A stretch of 64,000 bases of DNA from Thermostichus lividus PCC 6715 (GCF_002754935.1 NZ_CP018092.1:496001-560000); one strand, 5' to 3'. Shown: positions 30,701 to 39,768, counted from the stretch's first letter. Translations and numbers: made by a program. Notes: generated by a model from the letters alone, not told the origin.

Positions 30701-30731
30701 AATTACGGAGAATTAATTGCTGCGGAATCAT
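27714..30731 (-). CDS. sbcC: SbcC/Rad50-type SMC nuclease subunit
   Basis: ATPase/coiled-coil subunit of the SbcCD nuclease, which trims hairpins and blocked DNA ends. 1005 residues from ATG 30731 (MIPQQLILRNFLSY). Walker A ICGANGAGKSSLLEAI, then long Gln/Glu/Leu-rich coiled coils split by the zinc hook CPLCQQPL near residue 505, a second coil, the signature YSGGEAFRINFALRLA and Walker B FLIIDEGFGTQD. sbcD is not in the window. Upstream ATG 30815 is in frame but lies near the IS end and has no homology. The coiled-coil DNA is unusually rich in CAG/CTG-type codons. Confidence 0.93.
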   Translation of the reverse strand: MIPQQLILRNFLSYRQAMLPFRGLHLACICGANGAGKSSLLEAIAWALWGQSRASREDDVIYYGEVEAYVDFEFTVQGQGYRVVRVRRRQQGTVLELQVQTAAGYSSLTQRSLRATQEKIIQILRLDYPTFVNSAYLRQGRADEFMAKRPSERKQLLAALLGLEQYEPLAEAARDRAREYKAQITLLEQRLSAEATQLAAQAHLQVQHQHLTARIAQQRQHLHQQQRVLQEQQAAYHAQQLRQQEYHNLVQQQHTLATTIEHLEQQCNALIQQRQAIANLLERAAELEVAACQWQNLTAQESALQQRFSDYQRLRHERDRQQAILEAQRQDLLQRLHKVDTQIHLIQEQSQHLATLIAKEPDILSALEQLQQARAQLQELEELQQQVFPLLRAKHQLETQRQQHYEHLRSRREELQQRWHHLQAQLNRQPELEQAVSVITAQIETLEKKRIYQEHLRQKGLERRQFMEQLQARQRDYERQIGHLDESLDRLGQPGAVCPLCQQPLDEEHYQQVLRRNTAEKEDLLNQVWVIREQLAVSEREIQVLRREYLAVGYEVSELTQLFEQRGYLQQQIQSTTDLGSQLTALATELEELDALLQTKTWGQESLRELEEIEAHLASLNYDEKNVAIARAQVEQWRWADAKQQELRHAKRQYRQLQQQLPPLEAQQQQLQQELATLLHDSEAAIALRALDEQLAALAYDPKAHAELQAALRTLQPQLEAYQELQRGRSRLPELDQKQQELEQTLALQRAQRDSIQHQLQQLAQSCTAMAAQAATLEHLQQQLTQQQHHLEADLAAHGKLTAELEQLTRLAKEHQQGQQHLEQLRHHFRVYSELAQGMGKNGIPAMLIETVLPHLEAETNAILGRLSNHQLHIQFITQRSRQRGSGDRKPIETLDILIADCQGTRPYESYSGGEAFRINFALRLALARLLAQRSGSDVQFLIIDEGFGTQDAQGCERLIAALNAIAPEFQCILAITHVPALKEAFQTRIEVTKGDQGSQISVIA

Positions 30732-30833
30732 TTCAACATCAGCATTTCGGCCGGGAAAGTTAACCTGTTCCCTGTGAAAGACGTGGCGTGGTTCTATGTC
30801 CAAATCATATCTCAAGGGAAAGACAGGCCTTCT

Positions 30834-31275
30834 TTATAGGAGTGATGTGGGCGGGCTAAAACCCCTCCGCTTTAGCGAGGGGATACAGCCAACTCAGGGG
30901 GCTTTAGCCCTCTCTATGTGTTAAACTAGAGACGTGGAAAGTAGGCGTATCAACTACGCGAAGAAACATCCTAGTACGGAGAAATCCCGGCAAGTAAGTC
31001 ACTACCGCTTTGGCGGCAAGCCTAAACCACTGCAAGCAATGGCAGGATGTTGAGCGTATCGAATTGGCTAGTGTTGAAAAGCGCGAAACCACGAACCGAA
31101 ACATAAACGTAGTCCCAATAGCAGAAATGCTTGAGGTGAGTAGGGGGTCTTTGACTGCCCCCACCCGCATTAAGTTGTGGGTGACAGCTCAAGGGAAAAG
31201 CAAAGCAACGCGGCTTCAGCCCGTTGCGTAGCATCCTTTGGGAATCCCCTCTCTTTCAAGGAGGAGAGAAGTCAA
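30834..31275 (+). mobile_element. 442-bp non-autonomous IS605 mini-element keeping both ends and the tnpB 3' end
   Basis: Shares its left end (30834-30913: TTATAGGAGTGATG, then the GGGCTAAA/TTTAGCCC and CCCCT.CGC/GCG.AGGGG stems) and its right end (about 31138-31275, to GAGAGAAGTCAA) with the element at 19446-21112. The right end still encodes the last ~28 residues of TnpB ([17 protein letters not shown], with [11 protein letters not shown]). The ~220 bases between have no match in the larger copy; part reads openly into the TnpB tail (IELASVEKRETTNRNI). It lies just upstream of sbcC, in divergent orientation. No transposase. Confidence 0.85.
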
Positions 31276-31380
31276 TTTGCCATAATCAGGAGTACGGGTG
31301 TATGCAACGATGGTCGGTTTTGTCCGATAGATTGAGTGTCCGTTTCCGCGCATCGCTGCAACGGACGTCAGAAGAGATGG

Positions 31381-33369
31381 CTACATCCCCGTGGATGAAT
31401 CGCAGGGGCTTTGCAATCTCCTCTCAAACTCTCCCCTTTTCGGTAAGCTGCCGCTTTTACGTACCCCCAGTACCCGAAATACCTGAATTTTGCGCTCTTT
31501 GCCCTTGAGTTCAAGAGGCCCCCACGCTTCCGTGTCGTAGCGATCGCCTAAATAGTCAAGGGTCTCTTGGGCAACCAAAATCCGGCAGGGACTCATCTGC
31601 CGATGTTTATCTACACTTTCAAGGCGGGAGGCTGTGTTAACGCTATCGCCAATGACACCGTACTCTAGGCGGTTTTTACTGCCCAAACTACCCACAACAA
31701 TCGGGCCGGTGTAAATCCCCGCCCGCATCATGACTTGGGGTAACCCCTGCGCTGCCCACCCTTGATTCAGTTGCTCTAGTAGTCGCCCTAAGGCAAGGGC
31801 ACAATCTACCGCATTGCGAGCATCGGCAGCAATGCCTTCGCGCGTTGTCCGGGGAAAGGGCACCCCAAACACCGCCATGATGCCATCTCCAGTAAACTTG
31901 TTAATCACGCCATGGTAACTTTGAACCACATCCGCCACTTTTTCGAGGTAGGCGTTGAGCCAATCAAAGAGTTCCTCAGGTTCCATCCCCTCAGAAATGG
32001 TGCTGAAGCCCTTCAAGTCGGTAAACAGTAGGGTGGCAATGAGCCGTTGACCGGGTAATTTTCCGTCCTTAAGCAGCTCATCGCGGCGTTCCCACATGGC
32101 GGCAGCAATTTCGGGCGACATACTTTGCCCCAGCAGTCGCATCACCATCTGCCGTTGCCGTTGCGCTTGTTGCGCAGTGTAGGTCACCACTGTTCCGCCC
32201 GAGAGCAGCAGCGTTAAGGTGGGTGGCACGAGGGGAACCCAGCCCAACTTTAGGAACAGACCATAGCAGCTGACTAGCAAAATCGTCAGACTCAGGCCAA
32301 CGGCGATCGCCAACCCCAAGGGATGTCGCACCCGCCATGCCAAGATTGCCCCCACCAGAGACCAGAACACCATCCACAGGACTTCCAGCGAATCTGGCCA
32401 GAACCAGATCATCGACCGCTGCCCCTGCCCAGCATCAATGAATTGCCCCACCATTTGGGCGTGGATAAACACCCCCGCCATCCGCTGATCATCCCGCAAG
32501 CTGGAGCTAAAGGGGGTGTAAAAGAAGTCCTTGCCACTCTCGGCAATATTGCCCACCAGCACCACGCGATCGCGAATTAACGCTGGCGCAACCCGCCCTG
32601 CCAACACATCCCCAAGGGGAACCCATGCCACCGCACGATTATCCCCGCGATAGTTGAGCATCACCTGATAGCCTGCGGTATCGGCACCGACATAGCCGCC
32701 GTCATTCGGCTGTAGCGGCGTAAACACCGTCTGCCCCAATTGCATCACATTGGGGTCAGCATCACTACCGCGCGGCTCAATTCCCTCGTCCGCAAGATAG
32801 CGCAGGGCTAAACGCAGCGAAAAGGAGTAAAGAGGATTGCCCTGATCATCCGCTAAAAACAAAAGATTGCGGCGGACAATTCCCCCCGCATCAACCGTGA
32901 CATCATTAAACCCCACTTGATCCGCACTGAGCGCTGGTGGCGGCTGAATCGTCGGATGGGTATCATCCCCCACCTTTGTCACCCCAAACAGGCGATCGGA
33001 GCTTTGCCACACGCGATTGAGCGCTTGATGACCGGGTTCTACGGGAAAGTCACGATAAATATCTAAGCCAATGGCACGCGGGTTGTGCTGCAAGAGCTTT
33101 TGCAGCAGTTCCGCATAGACTTGATCCGGCAAGGAAAGGGCGCGGTAGCGTTGAATATCTGCTTCGGTGATGGCCACCACCAGTAGGCGCGGATCTGGCC
33201 CCCTAAAGGGGCGTAGCTGCATGAGCCGGTCGTAGGCCGCTAGTTCCAATGGCTGTAGCCCCCCTACGCTGCGCACGCCCACCACAACCATGCTGGCAAC
33301 GGTACTGGCCATCAAGACAAGACCCAGATCAGCAAAATAGCGGCGAAAGTGGGAAAATAGGGGGGGCAT
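31381..33369 (-). CDS. CHASE2-domain adenylate/guanylate cyclase
   Basis: 662 residues. TM helix at about 15-33, an extracytoplasmic CHASE2 sensor domain (about 45-310, with YDRLMQLRPFRGPDPRLLVVAI and AIGLDIYRDFPV), three further TM helices at about 335-410, then a class III cyclase domain. Metal-binding Asp residues are in FTDLKGFSTISEG and FTGDGIMAVFG; EYGVIGDSVNTASRLES carries the Asp usual for ATP selection, so cAMP is the likelier product. Makes a second messenger in response to an unknown periplasmic signal. Monocistronic. Confidence 0.92.
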   Translation of the reverse strand: MPPLFSHFRRYFADLGLVLMASTVASMVVVGVRSVGGLQPLELAAYDRLMQLRPFRGPDPRLLVVAITEADIQRYRALSLPDQVYAELLQKLLQHNPRAIGLDIYRDFPVEPGHQALNRVWQSSDRLFGVTKVGDDTHPTIQPPPALSADQVGFNDVTVDAGGIVRRNLLFLADDQGNPLYSFSLRLALRYLADEGIEPRGSDADPNVMQLGQTVFTPLQPNDGGYVGADTAGYQVMLNYRGDNRAVAWVPLGDVLAGRVAPALIRDRVVLVGNIAESGKDFFYTPFSSSLRDDQRMAGVFIHAQMVGQFIDAGQGQRSMIWFWPDSLEVLWMVFWSLVGAILAWRVRHPLGLAIAVGLSLTILLVSCYGLFLKLGWVPLVPPTLTLLLSGGTVVTYTAQQAQRQRQMVMRLLGQSMSPEIAAAMWERRDELLKDGKLPGQRLIATLLFTDLKGFSTISEGMEPEELFDWLNAYLEKVADVVQSYHGVINKFTGDGIMAVFGVPFPRTTREGIAADARNAVDCALALGRLLEQLNQGWAAQGLPQVMMRAGIYTGPIVVGSLGSKNRLEYGVIGDSVNTASRLESVDKHRQMSPCRILVAQETLDYLGDRYDTEAWGPLELKGKERKIQVFRVLGVRKSGSLPKRGEFERRLQSPCDSSTGM

Positions 33370-33447
33370 CGGTCATTGTCGAAGGATATTTCCTCTATCG
33401 TAGCTAGCTGTGACTTTAGTATTCGCTGTATTTAGTGGCGTAAATCG

Positions 33448-33960
33448 ATGAAGACTGTATTAGTTGCAACGGTGGGCGATCGCCTTGGTGCAGAAGCTAT
33501 TTATACCCGCTTAGAAACCGATGGCTTTCCGATGGCCAAGGTAAAACTATTGGGGCGGGGTTATAAACAATGGTCAGAGGCGGGAGTCGAAGATCCCTTT
33601 GCGACGGCGCGTCAGCAAATGCAGCGAATGCTCCTTTGGCTGGTGCCCTTTGGGTTCTTTGCGGGGTTTACCTTTAACCAAGCCACCCAAATTGACATTC
33701 TGCCCAGCTTGAACCGCCTAGATAATAGTTTAATTGGGGGACTTTTTGGGGCAGTTGCCGGAGCTTTGGGCAGTTTAACTGTTGGCGGCGGACTCAAAGT
33801 GGTCATTGCCGGGCGATCGGGAACCCCCTTTGAAACGCGGTTACAACAGGGGAAGTATCTAGTGCTCATTCAAGGGAGTGACAGCGAGATTCGCCGTGCA
33901 GAGCGCCTCCTCAAAGCCCAGCCCCTCGAATACCTGCAAGCCTATACTCTAGATGAGTAG
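33448..33960 (+). CDS. Conserved-type membrane protein, unknown function
   Basis: 170 residues with two hydrophobic segments, MLLWLVPFGFFAGFTFNQAT (about 52-71) and a Gly/Ala-rich LIGGLFGAVAGALGSLTVGG (about 92-111), between soluble ends. The N terminus MKTVLVATVGDRLGAEAIY and the C-terminal QGKYLVLIQGSDSEI look like a small alpha/beta fold. I do not recognise a named family, though similar proteins are common in cyanobacteria. Contains a HIP1 site within the first codons. Transcribed divergently from the cyclase. Confidence 0.75.
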   Translation: MKTVLVATVGDRLGAEAIYTRLETDGFPMAKVKLLGRGYKQWSEAGVEDPFATARQQMQRMLLWLVPFGFFAGFTFNQATQIDILPSLNRLDNSLIGGLFGAVAGALGSLTVGGGLKVVIAGRSGTPFETRLQQGKYLVLIQGSDSEIRRAERLLKAQPLEYLQAYTLDE

Positions 33961-34010
33961 GAGAAGGGATTGAGGGATGAGGGGGCAGGATTTTGCTAGT
34001 GAACTAGGTA

Positions 34011-34304
34011 TTAGGTATTATCCCGGAAGGCTCGAATAACCGCTTGAGTGGCTATTTGCTGATGCTGTGCTGCACCACCCTCAAACTCTCCAAAGCGTAC
34101 TGTTCCCCCCGTGGTTTGCAGTTGCACCTGAAACACTCGGTTGCGCCGTCCACGGCTAGAGCGCCATTCTTGGGCAATATCGATATTTTGAATCGCGGCG
34201 ATGGGCATGTGATCGTGACGGCAAAGCAGTTCGTATGTGGCGGTCAACCAAACGGGAACTGAGCCACCAACACGAGTAACACCCCTGCCAGTCATCCCTC
34301 CCAA
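34011..34304 (-). CDS. Small hypothetical protein, possibly truncated
   Basis: Up to 97 residues. The C-terminal ~70 (TYELLCRHDHMPIAAIQNIDIAQEW, here quoted only in part as ELLCRHDHMPIAAI, and GRRNRVFQVQLQTTGGTVRFGEFEGG) looks like a compact beta-rich, PH-like or membrane-flanking domain. The N-terminal part is less convincing, and the start is unclear (TTG 34304 or ATG 34295, both poorly placed for GGAGGG). It lies downstream of thiO on the same strand. It may be the end of a longer gene whose beginning was lost or shifted. Identity unknown. Confidence 0.4.
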   Translation of the reverse strand: MGGMTGRGVTRVGGSVPVWLTATYELLCRHDHMPIAAIQNIDIAQEWRSSRGRRNRVFQVQLQTTGGTVRFGEFEGGAAQHQQIATQAVIRAFRDNT

Positions 34305-34340
34305 GGGCGGTTGCGCAATATCAAGCGTTGGGGCGATCGC

Positions 34341-35479
34341 TCAAGAATTTCCATCGCCGGGGGGCTGTGACGGGGCAATACCGCTATCGTGGTTAGGGGC
34401 AAATCGCTGCCATGAAAAAGCCTTGAGGTGGCGATCGCTGGTTTGGTGCAACACTAAATTAGCCAGCAGTTTTGCCGTGATGGGAGCCAAGAGTACGCCG
34501 TTGCGATAGTGCCCTGTGGCAAGGTAAAGATTGGTTGCAGGCCCTTGCCCTAAAATAGGCAGTTCATCTGGCGTGGCGGGTCGGTAGCCCCACCATGTAT
34601 CAATCACTTCATAGTCAACCAGAGTTGGCATGACAGCGGTAGCACGGTTCAGGAGGGTTTGTAATCCTGCCACGGTATTCCCATCCTGAAACCCAACATC
34701 TTCACTGGTGGCTCCCACCACAATTTTGCCGGAGCGGCGGGGCACAAGGTATAACTGATCTGCAAAAATAACATGGTTGAGGAACGGGGCGGCGGGGGGT
34801 GCAGCGCCAGCATTTGTCCTTTGCGAGGGGTCACAGGGATTGGCAGCAGTGCCTGACTCCATGCCCCGGTGGCCAGCACGTAGGCACCGGCCAACCAACG
34901 CCCGCGATCGCTCTGTAGGGCTGTAATCTCCCCTTGGCGATTCTGATGCCAGTGCTGAACCTGTACCCCTTCAATGATTTCGACACCAAGAATGCGGGCG
35001 GCACTCAACAGCACCTTAGCAAGATTGCGGGTATTGACTTGGCCATCCTGAGGGAACCACCATGCCCCTAAGACGGTGTCGGCAAACCCCGGTTGCTTCT
35101 GCGCCAATTCCCTTGCCTCTAGCCAGCAACTATCGGGTTCCATAGGGTGGTGGCGATCGCGCCGTTGCAGATCCGTCACAGGAGCCAAGATGCCGCAGGC
35201 CCAATAGCCCGCATCCATCCCAGTCAGTTGCTCTAGCTTGTCAATCCATGCGGGATAGAGTTTGCAACTCGCGGTACAGAGGTTCCACATTGCCCCCGCA
35301 GGTAGCCCTTCCGCTTGGGGCGCTAACATCCCTGCCGCAGCATGGAGCGCCGCCTCGCGAAATTGGCGACTCAGAACGGTAGGACGTACACCGCGCAGTG
35401 CTAGCTCGATGGCGATCGCTAACCCCATTGTGCCGCCACCAATAATCAAAATATCCCGCTGCTCATCGCCAAGGATCAT
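34341..35479 (-). pseudogene. thiO: Glycine oxidase ThiO-type FAD oxidoreductase, one frameshift (probably intact in vivo)
   Basis: DAO-family oxidase that makes dehydroglycine for the thiazole of thiamin. The N-terminal FAD fold reads ILIIGGGTMGLAIAIELALRG. The first frame covers the FAD domain up to RKGQMLALHPPP. The rest is in another frame: FLNHVIFADQLYLVPRRSG, TSEDVGFQDG, WWGYRPATPDELPILG and YLATGHYRNGVLLAP, all typical of ThiO. The break is at the six-G run 34794-34799 (C run on the coding strand); one more base restores a ~379-residue protein. In some cyanobacteria thiO is fused to thiG; here it is not. Confidence 0.85.
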
Positions 35480-35633
35480 CTATGGATGCTCAATGCTGCC
35501 CAAATCTCGCCTTCCTATGATACTGCCTATTTTGCAGCCGAACAGGTGCATACACGGCTAGCCACCTATAGGGTAGAGTGCCACTGGCACATCCAACCGA
35601 TGGGCAAATGGATGACGCGAGAGAATTGTAGCT

Positions 35634-35806
35634 TTGACAACAGTTTTCAGTGTTTTGTAACAGTCAATCGCGTCAAATCTAAAGAATTGGTGAAAACCCC
35701 ATTCCTTTGCAGCAGATGCCCTTATGGTAAGGAAGCAAGATACCTCCTAACTGCGTCTTTGACCCCGCCCTCTTACCTATGCGTATGGTGTGGGGTCTCT
35801 TTTTTC
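35634..35806 (+). ncRNA. Candidate small RNA between thiO and recA, ending in an intrinsic terminator
   Basis: The 327-base gap 35480-35806 has no credible gene. On the plus strand a TTGACA at 35634 and a TGTAAC about 16 bases later could form a promoter. At the right, GACCCC (35761-35766) pairs with GGGGTC (35792-35797) and is followed by TCTTTTTT, a good intrinsic terminator that faces away from both flanking genes. A transcript of ~135 bases would result. Sequence alone does not match an RNA family I know. The T-run ends at the recA stop. Confidence 0.35.
35761..35805 (+). terminator. Rho-independent terminator-like hairpin
   Basis: GACCCC/GGGGTC stem with an inner ACC.AT/AT.GGT stem, followed by TCTTTTTT. 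Directional for plus-strand transcription. On the minus strand the hairpin follows the recA stop but lacks a T-run there. Confidence 0.65.
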
Positions 35807-36861
35807 TCATTCCTCCGGTAGCTCTTCGTGGGGATGCACCACCGTATTGGCAGAAACAGCCACCCCTTGATCTAGTTTTTGGCGTACCAGTTGCCCCACC
35901 TCTTGGGCAAAGGCGGGGTTCTCTTCCATGTATTTAATGGTATTGTCGCGGCCTTGGGCAAGGTTTTCCCCGTTGTAGGAGTACCATGCCCCCTTGCGGG
36001 TAATAATTCCCGTTTCTTCCGCCATATCTAAAATGCAGCCTAGATTAGAAATACCCTTACCAAAAATAATGTCAAACTCAGCAATCCGGAATGGGGGGGC
36101 AACTTTATTTTTCGCCACCTTGACTTTGGCGCGAATCCCAAACTCCTCCGTCCCCTTTTTCAGGGTTTGCACACGGCGAATATCTAAGCGCACCGATGCA
36201 TAAAACTTGAGCGCGGTGCCTCCCGTGGTGGTCTCCGGGTTCCCGTAGGTGACACCAATTTTCTGCCGCAGTTGGTTCAAAAAGATCACTGTACAACCGG
36301 TTCTCGCGATGTTACCGGTAATTTTGCGCAGGGCTTGGCTCATTAACCGTGCCTGCAGGCCAACGTGGCTATCTCCCATATCCCCTTCAATTTCGGCACG
36401 GGGCACAAGCGCCGCCACTGAGTCTACCACCACCACATCAACAGCGGTAGAACGCACCAGTTGATCCACAATTTCTAGACCCGCTTCCCCAGTATCTGGT
36501 TGAGCCACCAGCAGGTTTTCAATATCAACGCCAAGGGCAGCGGCATAGGTGGGGTCAAGGGCATGCTCTGCATCGACAAAGGCCGCCACGCCACCTAACT
36601 TTTGCACTTCTGCAACGGCGTGTAGAGCAAGGGTGGTTTTACCGGAGCTTTCTGGGCCATAGATTTCAATCACCCGTCCTTTGGGCAAGCCGCCCCCAAG
36701 GCCAAGTCAAGGGTGAGGGCACCGGAGGAGGTGGTTTCCACTCTCATGCGCGTGGCATCCCCAAGGCGCATAATGCTGCCTTTGCCAAAAGTGCGCTCGA
36801 TTTGGGTTACAGCAAGGTCAAGGGCTTTACGCTTTTCGGGGGAGAGGCTAACATCACTCAT
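35807..36861 (-). pseudogene. recA: Recombinase RecA, one frameshift (probably intact in vivo)
   Basis: Strand-exchange ATPase for recombination and SOS response. The N terminus ([20 protein letters not shown]) reads from ATG 36861 to ALTLDLALG, then shifts; the other frame continues [11 protein letters not shown] and [15 protein letters not shown] (Walker A), then NQLRQKIGV and [20 protein letters not shown]. The break is in the five-C run 36694-36698 (five G on the coding strand): six G would restore the universal [11 protein letters not shown]. Corrected length ~351 residues. Loss of recA would be very surprising, so I treat this as a base-calling error. Confidence 0.93.
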
Positions 36862-36904
36862 TGAACTATCCTAGGTGGCAAAACAGACGGGCGGTGTGTA
36901 GTTT

Positions 36905-37750
36905 CTAGGGTAGCTTGCGGCGAACCACAATGGCGTTGTTACCCACCACTGGCTCACGAACCAGTGGCTGACCTTGGGTATCTGTAATCACCACGGTGGT
37001 ATAGCCCAGATCGTGGGCTTGCTGCCAGAGTGCTTGGGCGAGTTGATCTTGCTTGGCGGCACTGAGGTCGTACCAACCCGCTGCCAACATCAGATCGAGT
37101 CGATGGTCGCTAGGATTGAGGGTGAGGGTGGGATCAAGGGCATTACTGTAGCGATCGCAGATGGCCAACAGTTGCTGACGAACGGTCGCCGTATCGCTAG
37201 GAATGGGAGCGGGCGAAGGGCTGGGGGGCGCTACCGCAGCAGGCGCTACAGGGGCTACCGTTGGTACAGGGGTTGGCGAAGGAGGCGGCTCAACGCTCGT
37301 GGATCGTCGCGGCTGTACCAAGATTGTACTGGGAACCTCAGGGCGAGGGCGGGGGGTACTAGGGCTGATCGTAGGACGCTCAGGAGCCTGAAACCAACTC
37401 AGGGGATTCAGCCAAAGCAGGAGCAGAAGGATGCCGAGGGCGATCGCGGTTAAGGTGGTACGGTTATAGCGCTCTCTGAGGCCACTGGGTAAGCGCTGTT
37501 GCAGCCAGCCCATCGCCTGCCACCATAGCGTGCCAAGGCGTTGTAGCCAAGGGGTAAGTTTTCCTAGCCAAGACGCTTCTGCAGCCAGTTGTGCCGAGGG
37601 AATGTGTTGGTTACTCGCTGTTGTCTTAAGCTGTGCCGTAGCTTGACCAAGGAGGTGAGTGATCCCCTCTAGGAAGACGATGGCTTCTCGCAAGAGAATG
37701 GGTTGGACAGTTTGCCAGATGGTGGGTTTAGAAGGGGGAGAGGGGGTCAT
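36905..37750 (-). CDS. Membrane-anchored hypothetical protein with Pro-rich linker
   Basis: 281 residues. An N-terminal soluble helical part (1-95), a TM helix at about 100-120 (LTAIALGILLLLLWLNP), a Pro/Ser/Thr-rich linker at about 125-190, and a C-terminal domain of ~85 residues with LLAICDRYSNALDPTLTLN and VVITDTQGQPLV. The C-terminal domain presumably lies across the membrane from the N terminus. I recognise this only as a type of cyanobacterial conserved hypothetical. Lies upstream of recA on the same strand, 43 bases away. Confidence 0.7.
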   Translation of the reverse strand: MTPSPPSKPTIWQTVQPILLREAIVFLEGITHLLGQATAQLKTTASNQHIPSAQLAAEASWLGKLTPWLQRLGTLWWQAMGWLQQRLPSGLRERYNRTTLTAIALGILLLLLWLNPLSWFQAPERPTISPSTPRPRPEVPSTILVQPRRSTSVEPPPSPTPVPTVAPVAPAAVAPPSPSPAPIPSDTATVRQQLLAICDRYSNALDPTLTLNPSDHRLDLMLAAGWYDLSAAKQDQLAQALWQQAHDLGYTTVVITDTQGQPLVREPVVGNNAIVVRRKLP

Positions 37751-37876
37751 CGGGTGTTCAACTATCTAGCAACCAACGATCTTAAATTACCAAAAAGGGG
37801 GCACGCCCCTGCCATGCTCCTGTCGGCTCTAGGAGTACAACGCCTTTTGCAGTGTCAGGGTAACAGCGGATTGGAT

Positions 37877-38329
37877 CTATCTTAGGCGGCTCGGCTGCAA
37901 TTGCTGAGCATAGTCGCGAAAGCGCTCTAAATCTGCCTGTAATGTACTTTCGACGATCCGCCCTAAAAAGAGGCGATCCATCAGTTGACCTAAAATGCCG
38001 GGAATCGCATAGGCCACTGAGAGCTTTACAACCGTGCTGCCGTGGCGATCGTAAAAGCGAATGGCACCACGGTTTGGCAGCCCATCCACTGACTCCCACT
38101 TGATGATCTGGTGCTTGATTTGCTTGCGAATGCGCGAGAGCCAACTAAAGTGCCAGTTACCCGTCGCAAGCGTCCAGCGGGAGAGTTCAGCATCGTCGCT
38201 GGTAATGACCACTGACTCTATCCACTTCATCCACAGGGGGATTTTTTCTAAATCTGACCACAGCGACCAAACCAAGTCGATGTCGGCAGCAACTTCAATT
38301 TGGACGGTGTGCTCTAGCCAGTTCGTCAT
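37877..38329 (-). CDS. SRPBCC-family (cyclase/dehydrase-like) protein
   Basis: 150 residues with the START/SRPBCC pattern: an initial strand [21 protein letters not shown], the region [13 protein letters not shown], and a long C-terminal helix ending [10 protein letters not shown]. Such proteins form a hydrophobic pocket and bind lipids or polyketide-like molecules. Its ATG overlaps the zds stop by four bases (ATGA), so it is translationally coupled to the carotene desaturase. A role with carotenoid substrates is a fair guess but unproven. Confidence 0.85.
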   Translation of the reverse strand: MTNWLEHTVQIEVAADIDLVWSLWSDLEKIPLWMKWIESVVITSDDAELSRWTLATGNWHFSWLSRIRKQIKHQIIKWESVDGLPNRGAIRFYDRHGSTVVKLSVAYAIPGILGQLMDRLFLGRIVESTLQADLERFRDYAQQLQPSRLR

Positions 38330-39768
38330 CGGTTTCCTCCCGCTAAAATTGCTTGAGCCGCTTGTCGTCCAGACATGGTTGCTCCCTCCATACTGTCAAT
38401 GTAGTCTTGCTGGGTATAACTGCCCGCTAGAAAGAAATTAGGAATGGGCGTTTTCTGGGGAGGGCGATAGGGATCCATGCCGGGGGCTTCACGGTACAGC
38501 GATTGGGCGAGTTTGACGACACTGTACCACGTCATTGTTAAGTGCCGCGACGAGGGAAACAGCTCATGGACTTGCCGCAAAACGTGCTGTGCAATCTCTT
38601 CGTTGCTGGCTTTAATGAAAGGGTCGCCGGGGGTGAGCACCACTTGCAGGAGAGAGCCTTGGCCTTCCCGGTAGTAATCCGCTGGGCTGGTCAAGGCTAA
38701 ATCGGCAAAACAGGAAAAGTCGGCATCGGCAGTATAAAGCAGATTATCTAGCCCCGTAGCGGCCACCTGCCGTTGCTTGCTGGGGTCTTGCAATTCGGTA
38801 ACCCAACCGTCGAAACGCAGTTGCACTGTGGCCACCGGAACGGCATCTAGTTTGAAAATGTTGTCAAATACTGGTAGCGCACGCCACGCTTGGGGAATCA
38901 GGCGTTGAATGCCGGGAACATCGCAGGCACAGAGGTAGGCGTCGGCGGTTACAGTTGCTAGGGGATCGTCATCTTTGGGAATCACTAAGCCATCTACCCG
39001 CCACGCGCTTGGCTCGCTACCACTATAGAGAATTTCCTTGACCCGGCGGCGCAGGTGTACCGTTGCGCCACGGGCACTGATGTAGTTCACCAAGGGTTTG
39101 AGGAGGTATTCTGCGGGGGATCCCATCAGCATATTCAGGCGCGACGCTTCGGTTTTAGCCGCAAACATCATAAAAATTGTCAGCATACAGCGTGCCGACA
39201 TGTGCTCTGTGTCAATAAAGCCCAAGGCGTAGGCAATGGGGTTCCACAGCCGCTTTAAGCTATTCTCAGAGCCACCGTGCCGCCGGAACCACTCAGCAAA
39301 GCTGAGGCGATCGAGGGCGCGGATCTGTCGCATGGCGCCATTGTAGTCCACCAAACCGCGCACCACTGGACTGCTTCCCAAGGCAATAGCGTTGAAAAAT
39401 TTATCGACCAAGGAGAGTTGCCCTGTGGTGAAAAATGCTTTGAGACCGTTAAAGGGGGCACCCAAGGGAAACCGGAAGTCCAATTCCCCTACTTGGCCAC
39501 CGCGATTGATGAAGGTGTGGGTGTGGTCTTTGGGCAGGAGGTGGGCGATCGCCCCCACCTTGGTCATCAACTCAAAGAGGTTGGCGTAGTTATAGAAAAA
39601 AACGTGTAACCCCATCTCGATGTGGTTGCCGTCAGCATCCTGCCAACTGCTGACTTTGCCACCAACGAATGGCCGGGACTCATACATTTCAACGGTGTGA
39701 CCGGCATCGACTAGATCCACTGCCGCCGCTAAGCCCGCCAGACCGGCACCAACAATGACAACCCGCAT
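38326..39768 (-). CDS. zds: 9,9'-di-cis-zeta-carotene desaturase
   Basis: Plant-type (CrtQ) desaturase that converts zeta-carotene to (pro)lycopene at the membrane using plastoquinone. 480 residues. FAD/NAD fold at the very start: [30 protein letters not shown] with VGGKVSSW. Later YDSM-type blocks include [18 protein letters not shown] and the C-terminal [19 protein letters not shown]. (Motifs over twenty residues are cited only in part.) Start ATG 39768. Co-transcribed with the SRPBCC gene. Confidence 0.95.
   Translation of the reverse strand: MRVVIVGAGLAGLAAAVDLVDAGHTVEMYESRPFVGGKVSSWQDADGNHIEMGLHVFFYNYANLFELMTKVGAIAHLLPKDHTHTFINRGGQVGELDFRFPLGAPFNGLKAFFTTGQLSLVDKFFNAIALGSSPVVRGLVDYNGAMRQIRALDRLSFAEWFRRHGGSENSLKRLWNPIAYALGFIDTEHMSARCMLTIFMMFAAKTEASRLNMLMGSPAEYLLKPLVNYISARGATVHLRRRVKEILYSGSEPSAWRVDGLVIPKDDDPLATVTADAYLCACDVPGIQRLIPQAWRALPVFDNIFKLDAVPVATVQLRFDGWVTELQDPSKQRQVAATGLDNLLYTADADFSCFADLALTSPADYYREGQGSLLQVVLTPGDPFIKASNEEIAQHVLRQVHELFPSSRHLTMTWYSVVKLAQSLYREAPGMDPYRPPQKTPIPNFFLAGSYTQQDYIDSMEGATMSGRQAAQAILAGGNR

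Noticed and set aside
31224-31508. 94-residue plus-strand frame after the mini-IS
   Set aside because: Begins inside the IS right end and runs antisense into the cyclase C terminus; no homology.
35486-35821. 111-residue plus-strand frame between thiO and recA
   Set aside because: Composition unlike a folded protein, crosses a strong terminator and runs into recA antisense; the region is better read as non-coding.
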